Made by a program: the position numbers and the translations under genes. From Streptococcus sp. SPS1 (GTDB taxonomy: Bacteria > Bacillota > Bacilli > Lactobacillales > Streptococcaceae), in the NCBI RefSeq assembly GCF_030439915.1, contig NZ_JAQFJG010000003.1, forward strand, positions 62,001 to 126,000: a stretch of 64,000 nucleotides of DNA, read 5' to 3'. Below are positions 1 through 8,503 of the stretch, piece by piece; within the stretch, counting starts at the first letter, position 1, and the number at the start of each line of letters is the position of its first letter. The notes under the pieces are model-generated. The model had not been told where the DNA came from. It worked only from the letters and a program-made list of their open reading frames with translations, and made no database searches.

Positions 1-318
1 TGGCAGGAGAAAATGATATCGAATTGCTCGAATCAACCAAAGAAGGCCGCAACATCAACCGTCACTATTATGATTTGGAAGAAATTGAGCGAGAAGTTCA
101 ACGCCCAGTTGTCCTTGTTCAATCTGCTCAAATTCCGTAATAGCAGCGCAGCATTTGATGGAGAGTTTACTGTTGACATGGAAGACGCTAATACTATCCA
201 CATCAGTTGGACCAATACCGATGCCAATACAGTGGCAGAATTAAGAGCTAATCTGAAAGATAAATCATTTGAAATTACAGAGAAAATAGATAGTGAAAGA
301 ACATCGATTTATCTATAA
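1..318 (+). pseudogene. partial, frameshifted gene of unknown function
   Basis: The window opens inside a gene. Frame 3 from the left edge reads an acidic, protein-like sequence ([17 protein letters not shown], ending [10 protein letters not shown]) and stops at about 141-143. Frame 1 then continues protein-like text (FDGEFTVDMEDANTIHISW) to the stop at 316-318, while the first 45 codons of frame 1 look like out-of-frame noise. I read this as one coding sequence with a frameshift near 135-150, its 5' part outside the window. I do not recognise the family. A terminator follows at once. It could instead be two unrelated ends, but the immediate hand-over of coding-like text favours a single broken gene. 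Confidence 0.5.
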
Positions 319-326
319 TAGAATAC

Positions 327-365
327 AAAAGAGTGGTGGAAACGTTTGATTTCCTCACTCTTTTT
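327..365 (+). terminator. rho-independent terminator
   Basis: Stem GAGTG (331-335) plus GGAAA pairs with TTTCC and CACTC (356-360), with an A-run before and five Ts after. It lies 9 bases after the stop of the broken gene at the window edge. Confidence 0.75.
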
Positions 366-461
366 GTTAGCTAGTTAGTAACAAAATAGTACTTAAACGT
401 AAACTATGAATTATATTCTGTTGTGACGATAATTGTTCGAGAATATTTGTAATAAAAAAAC

Positions 462-492
462 AGGAACAGTCAATTAAACTGCTCCTATTTTT
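462..492 (+). terminator. second rho-independent terminator with no gene before it
   Basis: AGGAACAGT (462-470) pairs with ACTGCTCCT (478-486) with one mismatch around a 7-base loop, followed by ATTTTT. It sits about 100 bases after the previous terminator with no ORF between, so it may end read-through, an older gene remnant, or a short untranslated RNA. I see no clear promoter between the two. Confidence 0.6.
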
Positions 493-579
493 GTGATAGA
501 ATATAGGTAGTTATAACCGAGAGCAACTAAGAAGCAGTAAAAATATTATTCATAAAATAATCAAGATTAGGAAGATAAA

Positions 580-1323
580 ATGACAGAAATTGATAAAAGG
601 AATTTAAAAAATTATCTTTATTGTACATTTGGAATTACTTATATAGCTTGGGGGATTCTTGCCATCTTTACGCAATCTCATATTTTGGGATTAGAAACAT
701 TTATAGGGAGAATGTTACATATAGTAGGTGCACTTGGTCCAGCTATTGCAAGTGGCTTTTATTTGAAAAGTAATAATATAAAATTTAAACATTTTGTATT
801 TAATAAAAGAAAAAATAGTAGTATTTATTTCATTATTCATTTGTTAGCAATTTTGATACTATTTTCTGTATCTTCCTTAGAATTAAACGGAGTATCAATT
901 TATCTGATGCCGCTATTCTTTATACAATTAATTTTTTTTGGTGGTGGACATGAAGAATTAGGATGGAGAGGTATATTACAACCGTTACTTGATAAAAAAT
1001 ATACTTATTGGCAATCTAATTTGATTGTAGGATCAATTTGGGGGATTTGGCATCTGCCTTTATGGTTTATAGTTGGAGAAAGCCATCAAGGATTTCCTTT
1101 TATTTTATTTTTTATATATACATTATTTTTAAGTTTTGTTTTAGGGCTTCTTTATCGTCAAACGAAATCTGTGGGGTACTGTCTATTATTTCATGCATTC
1201 GCAAATTTGTTAAATCTCTATTTTGTGTTAAAAATTAATCTTATTTTTATTATCATATTTATTACTTATTTAATTTATACAATATTGGCGAGTAATAGGA
1301 TTAGTAAGGAAACAACATTTTAA
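580..1323 (+). CDS. CPBP (Abi) family intramembrane glutamic endopeptidase
   Basis: A 247-residue multi-pass membrane protein. The family signature is visible: EELGWRG with E125, E126 and R130, then WHLP around H158, then LFHAFAN with H205 and N209, the three membrane motifs of CPBP/CAAX proteases. There are about six to seven hydrophobic segments. In Gram-positives such proteins process prenylated-like or bacteriocin-type peptides or give self-immunity; which applies here cannot be told. It stands alone: no bacteriocin gene was seen next to it. Start chosen at ATG 580 after TTAGGAAGATAAA. Very AT-rich, like the accessory genes around it. Confidence 0.85.
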   Translation: MTEIDKRNLKNYLYCTFGITYIAWGILAIFTQSHILGLETFIGRMLHIVGALGPAIASGFYLKSNNIKFKHFVFNKRKNSSIYFIIHLLAILILFSVSSLELNGVSIYLMPLFFIQLIFFGGGHEELGWRGILQPLLDKKYTYWQSNLIVGSIWGIWHLPLWFIVGESHQGFPFILFFIYTLFLSFVLGLLYRQTKSVGYCLLFHAFANLLNLYFVLKINLIFIIIFITYLIYTILASNRISKETTF

Positions 1324-1607
1324 AATTTAGATCAGTATATCCATTATTGAAAGTAACGATTGGATAATTAGATGATCTATGTTAGAGAATTATCTATTAT
1401 AATTTAAAGTGGAGTGATGAATGTCGTTTCTTTTGGAAGTAGTGATAATCTTTCCGTTCCACAGTATCATTCTAAAATGATTTTTACTGCCTTTTGTTTA
1501 TTAGTATAAAAGTAGAATATTAACACACGTTGAGGCGTATCACTGCTTATTCAAACTGATTAAACAAGGATGTAGCTAGTGAAAGTCCTACAGTAAGGAG
1601 TTTAAAC

Positions 1608-2414
1608 ATGAAATTCCATGAATTTGGTAATAAGAATTTGCCTCCTATTTTACTGATACATGGTGGTGGCAGTTCTTGGTGGAATTATCTTCGTCAAGAA
1701 CGTATCTTGTCAGAAAAATACCGTGTTATTTTACCTACTTTGAATGGTCATGGCGAGGAATATCAACTTGATTATGTTTCTACTGAAGATTCTGCTTTGG
1801 AGATTCTAGACTATATCAAAGCAAACTGTGGTGGAAAATTGTTTGCAATCGGTGGTGTTTCACTTGGTGGTCAAATTACCATGGAGCTTTTATCTTTAGA
1901 CAGTGAAATTGCTGAGAAGACCATTATAGACGGAAGCCTCTGTATTCCTCAACCAAGGTTAGCTAAAATCAGCATCTTTCTAGTGTCTCTATTTGGTAAA
2001 CTGATGTTCAATAAATTCTCTTGCAAACTTCAGTTAAGCATGATGAACAAACTCTATCCTAAACTGGCTTATCCAGAGGAAATAAAAGCTTATTATTTGG
2101 AGGATCTTCCAAGGACGCCTGTCAAAACATTGGTGACCATTTACAAAAACTATATGGGGCATTACAAGCTGAAAGATATGATTTCTGCTAGCAAGGCTCA
2201 GGTTCTGTATATCTATGGTGAAAAAGAATTGAACTGTGTGAAAGAATCAGCGAAATTATTTCATCAGCTACATTCAAATACAATTTTGTATGAAGCAAAA
2301 GGGTATAACCACGGTTATTTATCAGCTTACCTGCCTTATGAGTGGATTGATTTGGTGGTTCCATTTTTAAAGAGTGATTCATTAGAAATTTGTAACGAAT
2401 CTGATATGCCATAA
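1608..2414 (+). CDS. alpha/beta-hydrolase fold protein
   Basis: A 268-residue soluble hydrolase with a complete canonical core. HGGGSSWWN (about 18-26) is the oxyanion-hole region, GGVSLGG holds the nucleophile S85, the acid is probably E205 or E207 in YGEKE after a predicted strand, and H235 in YNHGY is the catalytic histidine. A lid-like insertion lies between about 115 and 190. Substrate is unknown; esterase or lipase-like activity is the family's usual role. Start at ATG 1608 follows a GTAAGGAGTTTAAAC ribosome site. The next reading frame, an ADP-ribosylglycohydrolase fragment, starts only 11 bases after its stop, so the two were probably one transcription unit. Confidence 0.85.
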   Translation: MKFHEFGNKNLPPILLIHGGGSSWWNYLRQERILSEKYRVILPTLNGHGEEYQLDYVSTEDSALEILDYIKANCGGKLFAIGGVSLGGQITMELLSLDSEIAEKTIIDGSLCIPQPRLAKISIFLVSLFGKLMFNKFSCKLQLSMMNKLYPKLAYPEEIKAYYLEDLPRTPVKTLVTIYKNYMGHYKLKDMISASKAQVLYIYGEKELNCVKESAKLFHQLHSNTILYEAKGYNHGYLSAYLPYEWIDLVVPFLKSDSLEICNESDMP

Positions 2415-2425
2415 AGAGGAACCTT

Positions 2426-2572
2426 ATGCTAGGAGCAATTATTGGAGATATTGTAGGTTCAGTTTACGAATGGAACAATATCAAAACGAAGGTTTTTTCT
2501 TTATTCAGGGAAGACTGCTTTTTCACTGACGATACGATTATGACTTATGCTGTTGATGGTAAAAACGTATAA
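2426..2572 (+). pseudogene. 5' fragment of an ADP-ribosylglycohydrolase gene
   Basis: ATG 2426 opens 48 codons starting MLGAIIGDIVGSVYEW and including FTDDTIMT, the N-terminal metal-binding motif of the ADP-ribosylglycohydrolase (DraG/MacroD-type hydrolase) family. Homology ends after about 43 codons at GCTGTTG and the frame stops at 2570-2572. A second, longer copy starts at 4666 and matches this one at roughly nine bases in ten over the shared 130 bases. Only about one sixth of the family's length is left, so it cannot be active. Confidence 0.85.
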
Positions 2573-2595
2573 AACTGTGAACGAAAGTGATTAAG

Positions 2596-2620
2596 AAAAG
2601 CCTTGATTGTAAGGCTTTTT
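2596..2620 (+). terminator. rho-independent terminator
   Basis: AAAAGCCTT, six-base loop, AAGGCTTTTT: perfect stem with a T-run, 24 bases after the ADP-ribosylglycohydrolase fragment. Confidence 0.85.
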
Positions 2621-2691
2621 GTTATATTAAAAATTTAAATTGAAAAGGAATCAATTTAAACAATAATATGTTTCATACAGATTGTTAAATA

Positions 2692-2728
2692 TTGAACTTA
2701 TATAACTGTTATGATATAATATAAACAG
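2692..2728 (+). promoter_or_regulatory. promoter of the gntR-ABC operon with candidate operator
   Basis: TTGAAC (2692-2697), 17 bases, TATAAT (2715-2720). A loose inverted repeat, CTGTT (2706-2710) and AACAG (2724-2728), brackets the -10 box. It is well placed for autorepression by the GntR protein encoded 44 bases on; the operator reading is inference. Confidence 0.6.
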
Positions 2729-2771
2729 ATAAAACAGAGATGACAGTTGGATAGTTAGGAGGATATGGAGG

Positions 2772-3152
2772 GTGAATATACAGATTGATAATTCAAGTGA
2801 TAATCCGATTTATTTACAGATTAAAAATCAAATAAAGGCTCAGATTATTTCGGGAAAATTAAAGGTTGGCGAGCAATTACCATCCATCAGATTTTTAGCT
2901 AAAGAACTTCGAGTGAGTATGATAACTGCTAAAAGAGCTTTTGATGATCTAGAACTTGATGGTTTCATTAATTCAGTTCAAGGTAAAGGTAATTTTGTTG
3001 CACCTCAAAATAAAGAGCTTATTCGAGAAGAATATTTGAAACGAATCGAATCAAAAATGCAAGATATTCTTGAGCTTTCAGCGATTGCAGGTGTTACCAA
3101 TGATGAGTTGGTAGAGATGTTTAGTAGTTATATGGAGGGAAAATATGAGTGA
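2772..3152 (+). CDS. GntR family regulator, YtrA type
   Basis: A 126-residue protein: an N-terminal GntR winged helix (about 10-75, with NPIYLQIKNQI and LPSIRFLAKELRVS) and only about 50 further residues. The short C-terminal part without a large ligand domain is typical of the YtrA subfamily, which represses adjacent ABC transporter genes. It starts with GTG at 2772 after a strong GGAGG (the first in-frame start behind AGGAGGATATGGAGG). Its end overlaps the next ATG by 8 bases, so translation is coupled. The ligand is not evident; YtrA-type systems often answer cell-wall-active peptides (family knowledge). Confidence 0.85.
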   Translation: MNIQIDNSSDNPIYLQIKNQIKAQIISGKLKVGEQLPSIRFLAKELRVSMITAKRAFDDLELDGFINSVQGKGNFVAPQNKELIREEYLKRIESKMQDILELSAIAGVTNDELVEMFSSYMEGKYE

Positions 3153-3993
3153 TTTTGCTATTGAAATCAAAAACTTGGTTAAAAAATTTGATGACTTTAC
3201 ATTAGGACCGATAGATTTTTCTATTCCTAAAGGCTCTATTGTCGGATACATTGGCCAAAACGGGGCTGGTAAAAGTACAACCATAAAATTATTGTTAGGA
3301 TTACTTAAGAAAGACTCAGGAGAAATTAAAATTTTAGGTTATGATAATCCTAATAGTCTTGAATTGAAAGATAAAATTGGAGTAGTGTTTGATGATTTAT
3401 TAGTGCCGGAAGAAATGACACTCGTTGATTTAGAAAAATTTTGTTCAAGGGTATATTCAAAATGGGACAGAGAATTTTTCTATCAATTAAAAAAGAAATT
3501 TAAATTATCTGAAAAACAGGCTATTCAAAGTTATTCTCGTGGAATGAGAATGAAATTATCGATGGCAGTAGCTTTATCTCATAAAGCAGAAATTCTCATT
3601 TTGGATGAAGCTACAAGTGGACTGGATCCGATTGTACGGGACGAAATTTTAGATTTTCTTCTTGACTTTATTCAAGATGAAAATCATACAATTTTAATAT
3701 CGTCACATATCCTATCAGATTTAGAGAAAGTGGCGGATTATATTGCTTTTATCAATGATGGTAAAGTACTTTTTGTTGAATCAAAGGATGAACTCAAAGA
3801 AAACTATGCTATCTGTACTTTATCTAATGAAGAAGTTAAAAATCTTGATGAGAAAGCTATAATTGGGAGAAGGATACACGCATTTGGACAAGAGATGCTT
3901 GTTAAAAGAAATTTTATTCCAGATGGAATCAGATTACAAAAACCTTCTATCGAAGATATTATGATATATTTTTTGAAAGGAGATGAAAGATAA
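3145..3993 (+). CDS. ABC transporter ATP-binding protein
   Basis: A 282-residue nucleotide-binding subunit. Walker A GQNGAGKST (37-45), signature SRGMR (131-135) in place of LSGGQ, Walker B ILILDE (150-155), and the H-switch in SSH. A variant signature and an aspartate instead of glutamine after the first lobe (VVFDD) are common in the BcrA/YtrB drug and peptide group. Middle gene of the GntR-ATPase-permease operon: it overlaps gntR by 8 bases and the permease by 1. Probably works with the 209-residue permease to export or detoxify a peptide or lipid; the substrate is not known. Confidence 0.88.
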   Translation: MSDFAIEIKNLVKKFDDFTLGPIDFSIPKGSIVGYIGQNGAGKSTTIKLLLGLLKKDSGEIKILGYDNPNSLELKDKIGVVFDDLLVPEEMTLVDLEKFCSRVYSKWDREFFYQLKKKFKLSEKQAIQSYSRGMRMKLSMAVALSHKAEILILDEATSGLDPIVRDEILDFLLDFIQDENHTILISSHILSDLEKVADYIAFINDGKVLFVESKDELKENYAICTLSNEEVKNLDEKAIIGRRIHAFGQEMLVKRNFIPDGIRLQKPSIEDIMIYFLKGDER

Positions 3994-4622
3994 TGACTGC
4001 ATTAATATTAAAAGATATAGCTACTTTAAAGAAAACACTACTATTAACGATTACTCTCTGTATTGCACTCATTGTTTATGGGGTATATGAAAATGAAATT
4101 TTTATGATACCGCTTATTTGTACTATGATACCGTTAATTTTAACTGCTATCGCTTTTGGCTATGATACGAGATCGAAGTTTGAACAATTTGCCTTTTCCA
4201 TGCCTATTAAAAAGAGTAGCTTTGTACTAAGTAAATTGTTTTTTGCGTTTGTTTTTGGATTAGTAGGTTCAGTTTGTTTATTTGTTCAATTGGTAATAAA
4301 AAAAGAGATGTTAATAGACAGCATCATATTTATCTCACTAATTACATTAGTTGTAAGTATTTTGATATCAGCTATTCAACTTCCGTTTATTCTTAAGTAC
4401 GGTGCTGAAAAAGGTAGGCTGATCATGGTTATAACATACTTTACAGTATTTGCTCTATCTAGTTTTTTTAAAGCAAAATCAAATTTACTGACTAATGTTG
4501 TAGAGTTTTTCTTAAAGAATTCGAGATTAATGATTTTTATTGGAATAGTTTTTATTAGTATTATTATCATAGGAATCGCTATAAAAATATCTATTTTAAT
4601 TATGGAGAAAAAAGAATACTAG
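3993..4622 (+). CDS. ABC-2 type transporter permease
   Basis: A 209-residue membrane protein with about six hydrophobic segments and few charged loops, fitting a small ABC-2 permease. Its ATG at 3993 shares one base with the stop of the ATPase gene (TAATG), so it is coupled to it. GntR plus ATPase plus one small permease is a complete YtrA-type operon. There is no recognisable substrate motif. Very AT-rich, which together with the ADP-ribosylglycohydrolase pieces on both sides suggests that the operon was acquired. Confidence 0.82.
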   Translation: MTALILKDIATLKKTLLLTITLCIALIVYGVYENEIFMIPLICTMIPLILTAIAFGYDTRSKFEQFAFSMPIKKSSFVLSKLFFAFVFGLVGSVCLFVQLVIKKEMLIDSIIFISLITLVVSILISAIQLPFILKYGAEKGRLIMVITYFTVFALSSFFKAKSNLLTNVVEFFLKNSRLMIFIGIVFISIIIIGIAIKISILIMEKKEY

Positions 4623-4665
4623 AGAAGTTTAGAGTAGATTATAAAAACTTAGAAGGAGGAATCTG

Positions 4666-5518
4666 ATGCTCGGAGCAATTATTGGAGACATTGTAGGTTC
4701 TGTTTACGAATGGAACAATATCAAAACGAAGGACTTTCCTTTATTTCGGAAGGACTGCTTTTTTACAGATGATACGGTTATGACCTGTGCTGTTGCAGAA
4801 GCAATTATGAATGGGGGACAAAAAGACGACTTCATTGACGCGATGAAGAAATATGGCAGACTGTATCCGAATGCTGATTACGGTGCTCGGTTCAATGCAT
4901 GGCTAAACAGCGATAACCGTGAGCCTTATAATAGCTTTGGGAATGGATCAGCTATGCGTGTTTCTCCATGTGCTTGGGTCATGGACTGTGGTTTTTATGA
5001 GAGAACCGGAATGTGGTCATCATCTAGAGGACTTGCGAGTCTTTCTGCAGAGAACCCATAATCATCCAGAAGGTGTCAAAGGCGCTATGGCTACAGCTGA
5101 TGCTATTTTTCTATGTCGTTTTTACTTTGGTGGTCATTGTAGAGAGTACGAGCAACCAATTAACGACAATCCTACAGAGTGTAAAAGACGGATTAAGGAT
5201 TATATAAAGAAGACATACGGCTACAATCTATCTCAAACTTTAGATGAAATCCGCCCTAACTATCGTTTTAACGAAACATGTCAAGAAACTGTCCCTCAAG
5301 CCATTATCGCCTTTCTTGAGAGTACAGATTTCGAAGATGCGATAAGAAATGCCATTTCCCTTGGTGGCGATAGTGATACTCTGGCTGCAATTACTGGCAG
5401 CATAGCAGAGGCAGCTTACGGTATCCCTGATTTAATCAAGGAAAAGGCCTATTCTTACTTGGATGCTCCCTTAAAAGATGTAGTTATGCGATGGGAAAAT
5501 AGAATAAAAGCGTATTAA
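4666..5518 (+). pseudogene. ADP-ribosylglycohydrolase gene with a frameshift
   Basis: ATG 4666 follows AGAAGGAGGAATCTG. The first frame runs 131 codons with MLGAIIGDIVGS, FTDDTVMT and GNGSAMRV, then stops at 5059-5061. The second frame picks up near 5050 with THNHPEGVKG and ends at 5518 with the second metal site GGDSDT. The family reads SAEVTHNHPEG at the join; here the bases are GCAGAGAACCCATAAT, as if two bases were lost after GCAGAG. All family motifs are otherwise intact, so the break may be recent or a sequencing error. The intact protein would remove ADP-ribose from proteins or small molecules. Confidence 0.85.
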
Positions 5519-5631
5519 TCTCCAGTACGTCAGGTTTCTCTTTTCTGTATTTTCATTGTATATAATAGGGATACATTTAGTTTCATATAATGGAATATAA
5601 AGATTTCTAAAGAATATTAAGGAGAAAATCA

Positions 5632-6516
5632 ATGAAAAAAGCAATGTTAATTATCAACCCTACTTCTGGTGGCGAGAAGGCTTTGGATTACAAAGATAAG
5701 CTGGAAAATAAAGCAAAAGAATACTTTGAGCACGTAGAAACCAAAATAACAGAAAAAGCGCTAGATGCAACAAATTTTGCTGAGGAAGCTTCTCGTGAGC
5801 AGTACGATGCAGTGGTTGTTTTTGGTGGAGATGGGACTGTTAATGAAGTCATTTCGGATATTGCTGAGAGAGACTACATTCCTAAGTTAGGGATTATCCC
5901 AGGCGGTACGGGAAACCTCATTACAAAACTGTTGGAAATCAATCAAGACATCGATGGCGCGATTGATGAACTGGATTTTGATTTAACCAATAAGATTGAT
6001 ATCGGTAAAGCGAATGACAATTATTTTGGCTATATCTTTAGTATCGGTTCTCTGCCAGAAGCGATTCACAATGTTGAAATTGAAGATAAGACAAAATTCG
6101 GTATTTTAGCCTATGCTGTAAATACTATGAAGTCTGTCATGACGGATCAGGTCTTTAATATTAAGGTTGAGACAGAAAATGAAAATTATGTTGGTGAAGC
6201 GAGCCATGTGTTGGTTCTCTTGACAAATTACTTCGCTGATAAGAAAATCTTTGAAGAAAATAAAGACGGCTATGCCAACATTTTGATTCTGAAAGATGCT
6301 TCTATATTCTCTAAATTATCTGTCATTCCTGATTTACTAAAAGGAGATGTTGTCGGCAATGATAATATAGAGTATATCAGAGCGCGCAATATTAAAATCT
6401 CTTCAGATAGTGAATTGGAGTCGGATGTTGACGGCGATAAATCGGATAACCTACCTGTAGAAATCAAAGTTTTAGCTCAACGAGTAGAAGTATTTTCAAA
6501 ACCGAAAGATGAATAG
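5632..6516 (+). CDS. diacylglycerol kinase-like lipid kinase (DagK/YegS family)
   Basis: A 294-residue soluble kinase. FGGDGTVNE (64-72) and PGGTGN (90-95) are the nucleotide-binding motifs of the DAGK catalytic domain; the N-terminal half is that domain and the C-terminal half the beta-sandwich of the YegS/DgkB type. It phosphorylates a lipid alcohol, in Gram-positives diacylglycerol returned from lipoteichoic acid synthesis, at the inner membrane face. ATG 5632 follows AAGGAGAAAATCA. A TATAAT box lies at 5561-5566 with no good -35. A terminator ends it at 6526-6547. Known pneumococcal maps place it just before neopullulanase, as here. Confidence 0.88.
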   Translation: MKKAMLIINPTSGGEKALDYKDKLENKAKEYFEHVETKITEKALDATNFAEEASREQYDAVVVFGGDGTVNEVISDIAERDYIPKLGIIPGGTGNLITKLLEINQDIDGAIDELDFDLTNKIDIGKANDNYFGYIFSIGSLPEAIHNVEIEDKTKFGILAYAVNTMKSVMTDQVFNIKVETENENYVGEASHVLVLLTNYFADKKIFEENKDGYANILILKDASIFSKLSVIPDLLKGDVVGNDNIEYIRARNIKISSDSELESDVDGDKSDNLPVEIKVLAQRVEVFSKPKDE

Positions 6517-6525
6517 TATATAGAT

Positions 6526-6547
6526 AAAGCCTTTTTTAAGGCTTTTT
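6526..6547 (+). terminator. rho-independent terminator
   Basis: AAAGCCTT, TTTT loop, AAGGCTTTTT, ten bases after the stop of the lipid kinase gene. Confidence 0.85.
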
Positions 6548-6587
6548 GTATACTTAAAAAGATAGTTCTTTTAAAAATGGACCATTC

Positions 6588-6645
6588 TTGCAAATAGTCT
6601 ACAAAAATAGTATACTGGATTTATTAACTTTAAAAACGTTTGCGT
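6588..6645 (+). promoter_or_regulatory. nplT promoter with candidate MalR/LacI-type operator
   Basis: TTGCAA (6588-6593), 17 bases, TATACT (6611-6616) is a good sigma-A promoter. About ten bases after the expected start site lies AAACGTTTGCGT (6634-6645), which resembles the MalR operator of streptococcal maltodextrin genes and is close to LacI/CcpA half-sites. Position just downstream of the start fits repression. Regulator identity is inference. Confidence 0.55.
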
Positions 6646-6677
6646 AAAAATAGATTAAAACTTTAGGAGACAAATTG

Positions 6678-8417
6678 ATGGAATTAAGTGCTATTTACCA
6701 TAGGACTGAGTCGGAGTATGCCTATCTTTATAAGGATAAGAAACTTCATATTCGGATTCGAACTAAGAAAGGGGATATTGAGAGTATCACCTTGCATTAT
6801 GGTGACCCTTTTATTTTTATGGAGGAGTTTTATCAGGATACAAAGGAAATGCCCAAGCTGACTTCTGACGCCATCTTTGATTATTGGCAGGTTGAAGTGT
6901 CCGTTGACTTTGCACGTATCCAGTATCTCTTTGAAGTCATGGATACAGAAGGTCAAAGTATTTTGTATGGTGATAAAGGTTGTGTGGAAAATTCTCTAGA
7001 AAATCTTCATGCTATTGGGAATGGATTTAAGTTGCCCTATCTTCATGAGATTGATACCTGCAAGGTTCCTGACTGGGTTTCAAATACGGTATGGTATCAG
7101 ATATTTCCTGAGAGATTTGCCAATGGAAATGCTCGATTAGACCCAGAAGGGACTTTAGACTGGGATTCATCTATCACACCTAGTAGTGATGATTTCTTTG
7201 GTGGTGATTTACAAGGCATTATTGACCATCTGGATTACTTGCAAGACTTGGGCATTACTGGTCTTTATCTCTGTCCCATCTTTGAATCGACGAGCAATCA
7301 CAAGTACAATACGACGGATTATTTCGAAATTGACCGTCATTTTGGAGACAAGGAAATCTTTCGAGAGCTGGTCGAGCAAGCGCATCAGCGAGGTATGAAA
7401 ATCATGCTGGACGCTGTATTTAATCATATTGGTTCGCAATCTCCTCAATGGCAAGATGTTGTCAAAAATGGTGAGCAATCTGCTTATAAAGATTGGTTCC
7501 ATATTCAACAATTCCCAGTGACGACTGAAAAACTTGCTAATAAGAGTGACTTACCCTATCATGCTTTTGGTTTCGAGGACTATTTGCCTAAGCTAAATAC
7601 AGCTAATCCAGAGGTCAAGGACTATCTTTTAAAGGTTGCGACTTATTGGATTGAAGAGTTTGATATCGATGCTTGGCGTTTGGATGTGGCTAATGAGATT
7701 GACCATCAGTTTTGGAGGGATTTTCGTAATGCAGTTTTAGCTAAAAAGCCTGATCTTTATATCCTAGGAGAAGTCTGGCATACGTCTCAGCCTTGGTTAA
7801 ATGGAGATGAGTTCCATGCGGTCATGAATTATCCTTTATCTGATAGTATCAAGGACTATTTCTTACGAGGAATTAAGAAGACAGACCAATTCATCGATGA
7901 AATCAATGGTCAGTCTATGTATTACAAGCAGCAGATTTCAGAGGTCATGTTTAATCTATTGGATTCGCATGATACAGCACGAATCTTGTGGACGGCCAAT
8001 GAGGATGTTCAACTGGTTAAATCAGCCCTAGCCTTTCTCTTTTTACAAAAAGGAACACCTTGCATCTATTACGGAACCGAGCTTTCCTTAACCGGCGGTC
8101 CAGACCCAGATTGTCGTCGCTGTATGCCTTGGGAACGCGTATCAAGTGACCATGATATGCTGAGCTTCATGAAGAAGCTGATTAATATTAGAAAATATGC
8201 GTCAGAAATCATTTCGCATGGTAAGTATAGTCTCCAAGAAATCAAACCTGATTTAGTGACGTTGAAATGGGAATACGAAGGTCGGGTCTTTAAAGCTATC
8301 TTTAACCAATCAAAAGAAGATTATCTTTTAGAGAAGGAAACCGTAGCACTAGAAAGTAATTGCCAAGAATCGGAGAATCAGCTTGTGATCTCTCAAAATG
8401 GATTTGTGATTTTCTAA
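6678..8417 (+). CDS. nplT: neopullulanase / cyclomaltodextrinase-like glycoside hydrolase (GH13)
   Basis: A 579-residue cytoplasmic enzyme (no signal peptide). Residues 1-125 form the N-terminal beta domain of the neopullulanase group; the GH13 barrel follows. Catalytic regions are all present: DAVFNH (about 245-250), DAWRLDVANE with the nucleophile D336, GEVWH with acid E365, and LLDSHDT. It hydrolyses alpha-1,4 (and some alpha-1,6) bonds of imported maltodextrins or pullulan fragments. ATG 6678 is chosen over the TTG one codon before; TAGGAGA is correctly spaced. It has its own promoter and a possible MalR-type operator. Confidence 0.88.
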   Translation: MELSAIYHRTESEYAYLYKDKKLHIRIRTKKGDIESITLHYGDPFIFMEEFYQDTKEMPKLTSDAIFDYWQVEVSVDFARIQYLFEVMDTEGQSILYGDKGCVENSLENLHAIGNGFKLPYLHEIDTCKVPDWVSNTVWYQIFPERFANGNARLDPEGTLDWDSSITPSSDDFFGGDLQGIIDHLDYLQDLGITGLYLCPIFESTSNHKYNTTDYFEIDRHFGDKEIFRELVEQAHQRGMKIMLDAVFNHIGSQSPQWQDVVKNGEQSAYKDWFHIQQFPVTTEKLANKSDLPYHAFGFEDYLPKLNTANPEVKDYLLKVATYWIEEFDIDAWRLDVANEIDHQFWRDFRNAVLAKKPDLYILGEVWHTSQPWLNGDEFHAVMNYPLSDSIKDYFLRGIKKTDQFIDEINGQSMYYKQQISEVMFNLLDSHDTARILWTANEDVQLVKSALAFLFLQKGTPCIYYGTELSLTGGPDPDCRRCMPWERVSSDHDMLSFMKKLINIRKYASEIISHGKYSLQEIKPDLVTLKWEYEGRVFKAIFNQSKEDYLLEKETVALESNCQESENQLVISQNGFVIF

Positions 8418-8503
8418 AAAGTGGTTGATGTCGATCATGGTATTATTGCCAACTTATGTAGTATAATAAGGCTGGTTACTAAACCTGTAAAAAGGAGAAA
8501 GAG

